A DNA stretch of 64,000 nucleotides from Chamaelirium japonicum (Eukaryota > Streptophyta > Magnoliopsida > Liliales > Melanthiaceae), in NCBI GenBank assembly GCA_947650365.1, contig OX393549.1, positions 29,603,209 to 29,667,208 of the forward strand, written 5' to 3'. Position numbers and translations under genes: made by a program. The number at the start of each line of letters is the position of its first letter. Position 1 is the first letter of the stretch. Under the pieces are notes generated by a model, which searched no databases, was not told where the DNA came from, and worked only from the letters and a program-made list of their open reading frames with translations. Positions 21,372-30,831 of the stretch are shown here, piece by piece.

Positions 21372-22668
21372 TTAGTCAGTGTAAAGAGGATCTTGTAAGA
21401 GAATCTCCTCTACAACCTTATCTTTTAGTTCTAAAAAGGGCTTTAGCCTTTGCCCATTTACCTTGAAAACTGGGGATTCTCAATTTCTATGGCTCCATGT
21501 AATGAACTACACGAACTATAAAGGGGCCAGACCAACGAGATCTCAATTTTCCGGGAAATAAATTTAATCTGGAATTATACAAGAGAACTTTCATACCCGG
21601 TTCGAATGACTTTCTTAGAATGGATTTATCGTGTGTTGCTTTCATCCGCTCCTTATAGATTTTTGCATTTTCATATGCATCATTTCGTAGTTCATCAAGC
21701 TCATTCAGTTGTAGCTTGCGAAGGTTACCGGCTGAGGGTAAATCGAAATTGAATGTCTTGATTGCCCAGTAAGCCCTATGTTCTAATTCAACTGGCAAGT
21801 GACAGGCCTTACCATACACAAGTCTATATGGGGACATTCCTAGCGGAGTTTTATAAGCAGTTCGATAAGCCCATAACGCATCTATCAACCGTACCGACCA
21901 GTCTTTTCGATTTGGATTTACGGTTTTCTCTAGAATTTGCTTGATCTGCCTATTCGAGACTTCTACTTGGCCACTTGTTTGTGGATGATAGGGTGTAGCA
22001 ACCTTATGGGTGACCGAATATTTCTTCATTAATCTATCGAAGGTGCTATTACAAAAATGGCTTCCGCCATCACTTATGATCGCCCTAGGTGTACCGAACC
22101 GACTAAAAATATAATCTTTTACAAACTTGATCACTACTTGGCTATCATTGGTCTTGGTCGGTATTGCCTCAACCCATTTTGAAACATAATCAACTGCAAG
22201 CAAGATATATAAATTTCCGAAAGAGCTTGGAAATGGCCCCATAAAATCTATACCCCAAACGTCAAAAATTTCAACTATCAAAATAGGATTTAGGGGCATC
22301 ATATTTCGATTGGTTATTTTGCCAAGCTTTTGACATCGTTCACAACTAACACAGAATGCATGACAATCTTTAAAAATCGTGGGCCAGTAAAATCCACATT
22401 GCAAAATCTTGGCAGCTGTCTTTTTAGCACTAAAATGGCCGCCACAAGCATAGTCATGGCAAAATGCTATCACACTGTTATGCTCATGATCAGGGACACA
22501 TCTTCGAATGATTTGGTCGGGACAATATTTAAAAAGGTAGGGGTCATCCCAAAAGAAATATTTGACTTCAGATAAAAACTTAGATTTATCCTGTTTCGAC
22601 CAATGACTAGGCATCTCCTCAGTGACTCGGTAGTTTACTATATCTGCAAACCATGGGAGTTTAGAGAT
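21372..22668 (-). pseudogene. pol: Athila integrase, 3' part of gag-pol
   Basis: From residue numbering of the 22614-21487 frame: zinc-binding region with H53, H60, C91 and C94 (HDYACGGH .. SCERCQ), catalytic D123 (GIDFMG), D182 (ISDGGSHF) and E218 (GQVEVSNR) with exact D-35-E spacing, and a C-terminal [10 protein letters not shown] module. The frame breaks near 21495 and again near 21460; readable C-terminal residues (VNGQRLKPFLELKDK) continue in a third frame to a TAA at 21372. It is in frame with the RNase H part across a TAA at 22669-22671. Confidence 0.88.
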
Positions 22669-23253
22669 TTATAGAAACTGCTCATCGGGAAAGCTTTCTT
22701 GTAGAGGGAGTTCCTTACTAAAGGAATCTGAGTTTAACCTAGAGAGATGATCTGCGACTACATTTTCGCTGCCCTTCTTGTCTCGAATTTCTAAATCATA
22801 TTCTTGTAATAAAAGGATCCATCGAATCAATCGAGCTTTGGTATCTTTTTTAGAAAGGAGGTACCGTAAAGCCGCATGATCTGTATACACGATGACCTTA
22901 GATCCTATCAAATAAGGTCTAAACTTTTCTAGGGCAAAGACTACAGCTAACAATTCTTTTTCAGTTGTAGTGTAGTTTAGCTGTGCATCATTTAGAGTAC
23001 GACTCGTATAATAGATTACATGGGGCAACTTATCTATTCTTTGACCCAAAACGGCTCCAATGGCATGATCTGATGCGTCACACATGATTTCAAATGGGAT
23101 AGACCAATTAGAAGGCTGGATGATGGGGGCAGAGGTGAGTTCTTTCTTTAATCGCTCGAAAGCTTCTAGACAGGATTCATCAAAGACAAAAGATACATCT
23201 TTGGAAAGTAAATTGCATAACGGTCTTGAAATTTTACTAAAATCTTTAATGAA
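22669..23253 (-). pseudogene. pol: Athila RNase H part of gag-pol
   Basis: In frame with RT after the TGA at 23254-23256. It holds the end of the RT connection ([11 protein letters not shown]) and RNase H ([56 protein letters not shown]). It closes at a TAA (22669-22671) followed in frame by the integrase linker, so the stop is a lesion and not a natural terminus. Confidence 0.88.
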
Positions 23254-24588
23254 TCACCTATAAAACCCAGCATGGCCTAAGAATGATCTTATATCTTTAA
23301 CCGATCGTGGAGGTGGAAGGTTAGAGATTAGATCAATCTTTGCTTTGTCTACCTCAATCCTTTTATCAGAGATGACATGCCCTAAGACTATTCCTTTCTT
23401 CACCATGAAATGACATTTTTCCCAATTTAGCACTAGATTTTTCTCTTTGCATCTTACAAGCACGAGTTCTAAATGTTGCAAGCACTCTTGATAATTGGAT
23501 CCAAAGACTGAAAAGTCATCCATAAATACTTCAAGAAAATGCTCAACCATATCAGAGAAGATACTAGTCATACACCGCTGAAATGTAGCAGGTGCATTGC
23601 ATAACCCAAAGGGCATACGTCTATAGGCGAACGTTCCAAATGGACAAGTGAATGTAGTCTTCTCTTGATCCTCTGGTGCTATAGGAATTTGGTTATAACC
23701 GGAATAACCATCTAAAAAACAGTAGTAAGCATGTCCGGCTAACCGCTCTAGCATTTGATCTATGAAAGGGAGTGGAAAGTGATCTTTTCGTGTAGCGGAG
23801 TTTAACTTCCTATAATCAATACATACTCTCCATCCAGTTTGCACTCTTGTAGGCACCAACTCATTACCTTCATTTATCACCACTGTGATACCCGATTTCT
23901 TTGGAACTACTTGGACAGGGCTCACCCAGGAGCTATCTGAAATCGGGTAAATCACTCCGGTATCCAAAAGTTTTAGTACTTCTGTCCTAACCACTTCCTT
24001 CATTGCAGGGTTCAGCCGCCTTTGCGGTTCTCGACTTGTTTTAGTTTCTTCCTCGAGATAGATTCTATGTTGAACCACAGAGGGGCTTATACCCTTTATA
24101 TCGGCTATTGACCATCCTATAGCTTCTTTATGATCCTTAAGGATTTCAACAAGTTGTTTCTCTTGGTTTTCGTCTAGGTCTGAAGCTATTATGACCGGAA
24201 GGGTTTCAGCAGATCCTAAAAATACATATTTAAGATTTTCTGGTAATGGTTTTAGTTCTAACTTTGGGGGCTTTATTATTGAAGGTACAGGTGGTGTCAG
24301 AGAAGGTGTGAGGATTTCTGGCTTAGGCTGCCATTTGTCCATTCCGAAAGAAGGGGTAGCCTCTAGTAGTGCATTGATTTCATTGATATGATCATCAATA
24401 TCAAAATCTTTTCCAAAATGTGCAAGGCAGGCTTCCAGTGGGTCATCGTAGTTTACTTGCGATACTAAACTTTCTTTTTGTTCTTGCAAGTAGTTGACCT
24501 CTTCTACTTCATCACTTTCATCTCTCGGTTGTTTGCTCACATTAAATATATTCACTTGTATTGTCATGTTACCGAAAGAAATATTCAT
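23254..24588 (-). pseudogene. pol: Athila reverse transcriptase part of gag-pol
   Basis: A linker of about 120 residues is followed by RT: VCIDYRKLNSATRKDHFPLP (residues 255-274), FLDGYSGYNQI (291-301), FAYRRMPFGLCNAPATFQ and the catalytic FMDD (355-358, in place of YMDD, usual for this group). It is in frame with gag-PR across TGA 24637-24639, and ends in a TGA (23254-23256) at FYR*FIKDF where related elements have Arg, suggesting CGA to TGA. Confidence 0.9.
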
Positions 24589-24636
24589 AACACCATTCCG
24601 ACAGTTAATTAGTGCATTCGATGTTGCTAGGAAAGG

Positions 24637-26793
24637 TCACCCTAAGATTACCGGTACTCGATTAGTAAATTCAGTTGGTGGTTTTGTATCCAGGACCACA
24701 AAGTCAACAGGGAATACAAATTCTCCCACTTTGATGAGGACATCTTCCACTATCCCTTTAGGATATCGAATTGAAACATCAGCTAGCTGGAGGGTCAATC
24801 TAGTGGGTTTTAACTCCCCCAGGCCTAGCTCTTCATATATGGAATATGGAAGGAGGTTGACACTCGCACCTAAGTCGAGCAAGGCTTTCTCAATGTGATA
24901 TTCCCCTATTTCACAGGAAATAGTAGGACAGCCAGGGTCCTTGTATTTGATAGGGGTTGAGCATGAAATAACCGAACTAGCCTGCTGAGCCAGAAATGCT
25001 CTCTTAGGTACATTTGTTGCTCTCTTAAAAGTGCAAAGGTCCTTTAAGAATTTAGCGTATGTAGGTATTTGTTGGATTGCATCTAAGAGTGGAATGTTGA
25101 TTTTTACTTGTTTGAAAATTTCTAACATATTATCCATTTGCATTTTTTTCTTTGCTGGCTCTAGTCTTTGAGGATATGGGGCTCTAGGAATATAGGTTCT
25201 AAGAGGTGGTTCACTAGGTGATGCCATATTTTCAGTATCGTGTATTGTGTTCTCCCTAGTTTCCTCTTGTGATTTTGGCTCCTCTTCAGGTGTTTCTTCA
25301 GTTATTATATCATTCTGCCTAGGTTCCTCAGTTTCCTTAGGAGGTTCTATCATGTTATCAACTTGCCGTCCTGACCTAAGTGTAGTAATTGCATTTGCCT
25401 GCTCATGGCCTTTTCCTTTGATGTCATGAATTTCAAATTGACCCCTCAGATTTGACCCTTTAGGGTTAGCCTCAGATTGACTTGGGAATGTACCCTTATC
25501 CCTTGTGTTCAAAGAATTAACTAGTTGACTCACAGTGTATTCCAACTTCGCAATAGATTGTGTGTTAGCACTAATGCTTTGAGCAGTGCTCTGTTGGAAT
25601 TGGAGGGTATTCTGAGCTAATAGTTTCATCGTTTCCTCTAGAGAATTGATTCTTTGATTATCTGGGTTAGGGGTGGCATTTTGTATAGGTGGCTTTTGAA
25701 ATCCTGGAGGTGGTACAGATTGAGATGGGCCACCTTGGTATGGACCTTTAGTCCACGAGAAATTTGGATGATTCTTCCATCCTTCATTGTAAGTGTTTGA
25801 ATATGGATTATACCTTTGTTGATTATCAAAACGATTATTTTGATACAAAGCATTAATTTTTTCCATATTATTTTCTTGCCCCCCTAACATCGGGCATCGA
25901 TGATCTGTATGGGTAGGCTCACTACAAATTGAGCAAATAGAAAAGGTCGGCTCATTATTGCCACTCATAGTTTGATTAAGACTTAGTGCTTCTAAGGTAT
26001 TCGGAGCGGGAGTCCTATTTCCTTGATTCATTTCTAAAGCCTCTAAGCGTCTTATTACTGTGGCTAATTTAGCTTCTGCTTCGAATTTAGGTTCCACTTT
26101 ATAGAGCCCACCCTGTGCAGTAGGGAGGGGTTTCCTAGATTCTTCTTTGATTGGTTCCCACTGTAGTGTGTTCTCGGCAATTTCTTCTAAGTAGGTCCAG
26201 GCTTGATCTGCTGTCTTTTTGGTGAACTCACCATTACAACATGATTCTACCATGGTCTTAGATGGGTAGTTCAACCCTTCATAAAGGATTTGGACTAGTC
26301 TAATTTTTTCAAAGCCATGGTGTGGGCAGTGCAAGAGTAGGTCCTTAAATCTTTCTATGTATCTATAGAGAGCTTCACCTTCCAGTTGGTGAAACACATT
26401 CAAGGCCTGACGAATCGAGGCCGTCTTTTGTTTAGAATAGAATTTTCTATAAAAGAGCTCGAGCAGCCCTACCCAAGTAGTTATGGATCCAGCTTGTAAG
26501 GCATAAAGCCATGCTTTAGCCTTTTCTTTTAGCGAGAAGGGAAATAACCTAAGTTTGAGGTTTTCTTCGGACATATTATCGAATTTCATTGTTCCACATA
26601 TGTCCTCAAATTCCCTCACATGTTGATATGGATTTTCCTGCTCCATTCCCCGAAAGACGGGAAGCATTTGGATTAAGCCAGATTTTAATTCAAATTTTGC
26701 ATTAGTATTGGGTAAGGTTATGCAAGAAGGTTGCGTAGCCCTAGTGGGATACATATAATCCCCTGAGGTGATTGCTTGCGGCTGTTCCGCCAT
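24637..26793 (-). pseudogene. gag: Athila gag and protease part of gag-pol
   Basis: 718 codons from ATG 26793. A retrotransposon gag capsid-like domain lies at about residues 60-155 (FPFSLKEKAKAWLYAL). A CX2CX4HX4C zinc knuckle is at C287, C290, H295 and C300. The Pro/Gln-rich linker is followed by a protease with DLGASVNLLP (D640), a clade-typical variant of the usual D-T/S-G. It stops at a TGA (24637-24639) within ILG*PFLATS, where the family has a sense codon, and the frame continues into RT. So this was one gag-pol frame broken by nonsense. Confidence 0.9.
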
Positions 26794-27018
26794 TACTAAG
26801 ATGTTATTGTAATCAACTCTAACTAATCTTTTTCCTACACGTGCCCAAACTGTGGACTGTGTGTCCAGATTAATGTGCCAATTAAGTAATAGTAGTTTAA
26901 CGAATATAACGCTACGCTAGTAAAGAAAACAGAGTACGTACTTTATCAGAATACTTATGCAAATAGAGAATCTACTATTATGCAATGCAGCACCCTAGCA
27001 AATGGTTTCTATCGATGC

Positions 27019-27094
27019 AAGGTTGAGTGTACACCTCAGACTGAGACACACATACAACTCTAAGAGGTGTATGTGCCGAGCTGGCGACAACCTT
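27019..27094 (-). ncRNA. Structured element, 5' copy
   Basis: Outer 7-bp stem AAGGTTG (27019-27025) with CAACCTT (27088-27094). Inner 8-bp stem CACATACA (27049-27056) with TGTATGTG (27068-27075). After one mismatch there are three more pairs (CTC/GAG) closing a TAA triloop. It shares the flanking words GAGACACACATAC and GTATGTGCCGAGCTG with the 3' copy at 20387-20466, while the outer stem and loop differ. Its position in the 5' leader is compatible with packaging, dimerisation, translation or RNA-stability roles; none is shown. Confidence 0.55.
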
Positions 27095-27250
27095 ACAAAG
27101 TTGCGATGCAATTCGATTATTTGATCTACGGTGAAAGTTTGCACATTAACCGATTACCCTAATTACTACGGTTGTTGAATTAGCAAGAGTAAGCAATAGG
27201 AGTACGTAATCAAACCCACTGACTGGAGAGGCGTGGGTAAGGATTTGAGT

Positions 27251-27260
27251 ACTTACCTTT
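27251..27260 (-). promoter_or_regulatory. Consensus splice donor in Athila leader
   Basis: Sense CAAAG/GTAAGTACTC matches the plant 5' splice consensus closely. With the acceptor ending at 21201 it could give a spliced RNA that skips gag-pol. Inference only. Confidence 0.35.
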
Positions 27261-27377
27261 GCGATGCTTATGCAAGTTTTCCGTTGAGCGTGTAAGTACC
27301 TGAAAAGTTAAACAGAAGATAATAAGTACGAAAGAGACAAAATACGAAAATAGAATAACTAAGAATACTAATACTGA

Positions 27378-27416
<39 letters not shown>

Positions 27417-27454
27417 CAAATAAAAACTAAACTTTAACAGTTTTCAAACTCAAG

Positions 27455-27472
27455 TCCCCGGCAACGGCGCCA
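27455..27472 (-). promoter_or_regulatory. Primer-binding site of Athila element
   Basis: Sense TGGCGCCGTTGCCGGGGA begins six bases after the LTR end. The opening TGG pairs with the tRNA 3' CCA. From memory this is the tRNA-Asp type used by Athila elements. Confidence 0.88.
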
Positions 27473-28074
27473 AAAACTTGTTGTGATTTTAAATTGTTAT
27501 ACTGCAAGTGCACGGCTTCTATCTGATAGACAGTGGCAAATACGGGTCGATCCCACAGAGACTTGGATGAAAACTAATTAAAGAAAAATTAAAACTAATT
27601 AATTTTATATTTTAGTTTAATTTGATGATTGATTTTTGTGAAATTGTTTTGTAACGGAAAATACAGAAAGCAAAACTGAAAGCTAGTAAAGGTTACGGTT
27701 GTAATCTATATGGAGAGACATTCTAAGCTCTAGAATCCGCACAAGTAGCGATCTAAACTATACTTTTAGATGATTTCCAGGATGTTCACGGAGATACGAA
27801 GTCAATCTATCTCCGTGGATGATATTCAATGGAGCACTATTATGATCACGAATGTAGTGATCTTCCTCGCTTTAATGGAATAAGCCAGAAATAATTCTCC
27901 GTAAAATTCGGAGTAATAACAGAAGCTAACACTATGTAATGATTCTCCGTAAAACTACTCGTAATGACGAAGAATAAAACTATGAGATAAACCTCTGTAG
28001 AACTCTAATAATAACGGAGAATAAAGCTAACTTATTACAGAAATTTTAATCAAGCATGAATGAGCAAAGAGCAC

Positions 28075-28080
28075 TTTATT
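28075..28080 (-). terminator. Candidate poly(A) signal in Athila LTR
   Basis: Sense AATAAA, about 335 bases downstream of the TATA box; the same site is at 16186-16191 in the 3' LTR. Confidence 0.4.
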
Positions 28081-28410
28081 TTCATTAAACGCACTAAAAT
28101 ATGGAAATCAAATAAGAGCATGGTTTAGATACAACTACAAGGCTTCATCCAGAACTTAGAGCGGTGATTTAGCCTCGGATGGCCATGTGATGCTGATGGC
28201 GGATGCTTCTTTGAAGATGATGAACCCGGCGACGATTGCGACGTGGATGGAGCTCGGCTTGGCTTGGAGACAGTTGCGTGGCTCGGAGATGATGAAGAGG
28301 GTGAAGATGGCCCCGGTTCGGTCGTCTAAAGCTCCGGTGGTGATGAAGATGGAGATAGTGGACTTCGGTTTGATGATACCAAGAGCTCCCCCCTAGGTTC
28401 GTCCTCCCCC

Positions 28411-28418
28411 CTTATATA
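28411..28418 (-). promoter_or_regulatory. Candidate TATA box of Athila 5' LTR
   Basis: Sense TATATAAG followed by GGGGGAGGAC, with a long CT-rich tract upstream in sense. The identical site in the 3' LTR is at 16522-16529. Confidence 0.6.
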
Positions 28419-30291
28419 GGATAGAGAGAGAGAGAGAAAAGAGAGAGAGACGTCCGGTTGGCTTGGTCCCAAAAGAGAAGGAAACAAAAAAAAAGAAATA
28501 AGCGAGAGAGAAGTCCGGACTGTTGTGTCCGGTTAGAGAGATAAGGAAAGATAGAGAGAAGGAAAGAGAGTCCGAGAGAGAAAGAGAATCCCGGATGGCA
28601 AGGATCTATGGAGAGAAGTCCGGAGCAAGAGAGAGAGAAGTTCGGCTGGAGAGAGAGTAGGAAACGGGAGAGAGATGGATACAGCTTGGTTCTAGAGAGA
28701 AGTTCGGCTGGTTTTAGAGAGAGAAAATCGGTGGAGGGAGAGGAACGTCCGGAGTTGGAGAGAGAGAATCCCGTAGAGAGAGAAGAACGGGAGGAGAGAG
28801 AGACGAGTGCCTGGTTTGTAGGAGGAGAGAGAGGCGCTATCGGGAGAAGAGAGAGAGAGAAAAACCAGGCGGAGAGAGAGGAGAGTTCGGTGGGGGTTGA
28901 TGCACGGGCCGGGTGTGTGCAGCTGGTTGCATGCCATCGGATGGCTGTGATTCAGTGGGGAAGAGAGGAACGGACGACTGGGCTGTTGGGTCTCGGTCGG
29001 GTAAGAAGGGACACGGGCCGGCCGGCTGTGATTGTGAATCGAGTTTTAAAGGGCTGCATGCGTTCACATGCATGCAGTCCCTTTGCATGCTGATGCACTG
29101 GACCGGAGCTGATGGTGCACGGGTGCGATTTGTAGGGACGGCTGTGATTTGATTTTGAGTGAAATGCTTTGATCGGTTGGGTCAGGTGCATATGCAGGCA
29201 TGCATGCACGCATGGTTCGGTTTTGCACATGCACATACATGCATGGCTGCTAGGAATGGTAAGGGACGGCTGCGATCGGGTGAGAACAAACGGCTGCGAT
29301 TAGGTGGCAAGGAATATGGAGTGCTGGGTGCAATGAAGTGATGGCCGGGTTTTGGACGGTCGGGATACGCATGCATGGGAAAAGACCGGCTGTAATTAAA
29401 AGAGATGAAGGGCTGGGTCTGATGGACGGGATGGACAGAAATGCCATGCATTGTTATTGCATGGAAGGATGGGCAATCGGACGGTTGCGATTAAGTGGAA
29501 AGGAGAGGTGGGTGCACGACCGAGCTGGGCTTTATACTTAAAGACCTGTGGGAATGTGCGGCTTCGATTTAGATGGAAGAAGAGGTCATGAGAGATAATC
29601 GGGTTTGTGCGATTCGATCGAAGTCTTGGCCATGGCGGGTTTACGGGCGACTTTGTATATAGACGGTCGTGATGGGGACGATGGTGAAATACGAAAAGTA
29701 GGGAATGGCCAACTTGGGTTGGTTAATGGGTTCAAGCGCAATGGGGTCACGTGGGAAGCTCGGTCACCATCATCCAAATTCATCATCAAATCCATCGTCG
29801 CTACTTCGTATTCATGCATTCATCTTCTGGTTCGAGTCTGGCATTGCAGCGGCTTGTTGAAGTACTCCCTCGGCTAGATTCTTCCAAACATCCTTATCTT
29901 TATCGTTCTTCATAATAGGCCTCCCAACGAGCTGTACAACCTCCATCGGAGCATCGTGGGAATATCCAACACTTCAGTATGATGCCCTTGAACTGACTGC
30001 ATCGCGAACCGGGTCAAATTCCCTGAAAAACACACATGAAATGACACTTATCAGATTCAAATGCGATTATCGATAAAAGAATAATTTGGGCTTTCGGGCT
30101 CTATATTTTTCATGCATGCAATGTATGAGAGCGAACCAATATGCCGTTGGGTTCGTATGAAAGTCTATTATATCATGGTGCAAAGAAACTCATGCAGTTT
30201 ATGTGTATTATGAAAGTTTTACGTAAGAAACTGACGCTATGTGCATGATAAAGAAAGGATAATTCGCACCAAATGGACACTCATCAGCATG

Positions 30292-30828
30292 CTTTGTTGA
30301 GATCGGAAAAGTCGATGCATACTCTGACCGCCCCACTTTTCTTGGGCACCGCCACGATATTGGAGATCCAATCGGGGAAGTGCGCCTCGCGGATAAAGCC
30401 AGCTCGCTCCAGCTTTTCTATCTCTGCCGCCACTACGGCGGACTTTGCAGAGGGTATGTGCCGAGCTTTTTGTTTCACCGCAAGGTGTGCAGACGATGAC
30501 AGGCGACCTCTGGGTCAATCCCTGGCATGTCTTCAAAACTCCAGGCGAACACGCCGCGGTATTCCCTGAGCAGGTTGGTTAAGGTTAGGACCTCGCCCTT
30601 AGTTAGCGAGGTCCCGAGATGGATGATCCTCGGTCCGTCCTCGCCACTGATGTTGATCTCTTGTAGCGGCTCGGCAACGGGGAAACTTCCCCTCTGGGAT
30701 CCTGACCGGCGGCCTTTCTTCTCAAGCTTAAGATCCGCACCGCTCCCACCCGGGGGTAGAGTAGGGGACTTAAGCGAGGAGATCCCTCTCGGGCTTTGAG
30801 GGAGTCTGCTCGTGGTGGGTGCTAATTG
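30292..30828 (-). pseudogene. pol: Tat A reverse transcriptase, N-terminal part
   Basis: In frame after the PR stop: QLAPTTS linker, LGTSLTKGEVL, GVFAWSFEDMPGIDP, then RT motifs AGFIREAHFPDWISNIV and VRVCIDFSDLNKAC, where the Athila element interrupts. Against Tat B a 13-base segment is missing near 30479 (after CACACCTTG), shifting the frame between the two halves. Confidence 0.88.
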
Positions 30829-30831
30829 CTA
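30823..30831 (-). promoter_or_regulatory. UAG-CAA-UUA stop context between PR and RT (Tat A)
   Basis: Sense TAG (30831-30829), CAA, TTA. The identical nonamer is at the same place in Tat B (61574-61582), and pol continues in the same frame. UAG CAR YYA is the tobamovirus-type leaky stop context. Confidence 0.6.

Larger units (their letters stand above)
26794..27454 (-). other. Athila leader between PBS and gag
   Basis: About 660 bases, noncoding. In sense it has an A33 tract (plus-strand T-run 27380-27412), a perfect consensus donor AAAG/GTAAGT (exon end at 27257, GT at 27256-27255) and the 5' structured element (27094-27019) before gag. Confidence 0.7.
15590..30286 (-). mobile_element. Athila-type Ty3/gypsy retrotransposon nested in Tat A
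   Basis: Complete element of 14,697 bp, including a 578-bp MITE insertion, with a 5-bp duplication GCATG. Sense order: 5' LTR (30286-27479), PBS (27472-27455), leader with a structured element, gag-PR, RT, RNase H, INT, a separate retropepsin-like ORF, a PPT-like motif, a second structured element, PPT (18985-18976) and 3' LTR (18975-15590). RT motifs (ATRKDHFPLPFIDQMLERL), the DLGASVNLLP protease and the TGGCGCCGTTGCCGGGGA primer site fit the Athila clade. The LTRs differ by only about 14 substitutions that I could count, yet gag-pol has three nonsense codons and at least two frame breaks. Confidence 0.92.
27479..30286 (-). repeat. 5' LTR of Athila element
   Basis: 2,808 bp, TG..CA ended in sense (TGATGAGTGTCC .. 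ATCACAACA). It is colinear with the 3' LTR without other length changes. About 14 base differences were counted by eye, roughly 0.5 percent. Confidence 0.95.

Noticed and set aside
24637-24639. Athila TGA between protease and RT as a readthrough signal
   Set aside because: Followed by CCT, not a known leaky context, and it falls inside ILG-PFLATS within the protease end, so it is a lesion.
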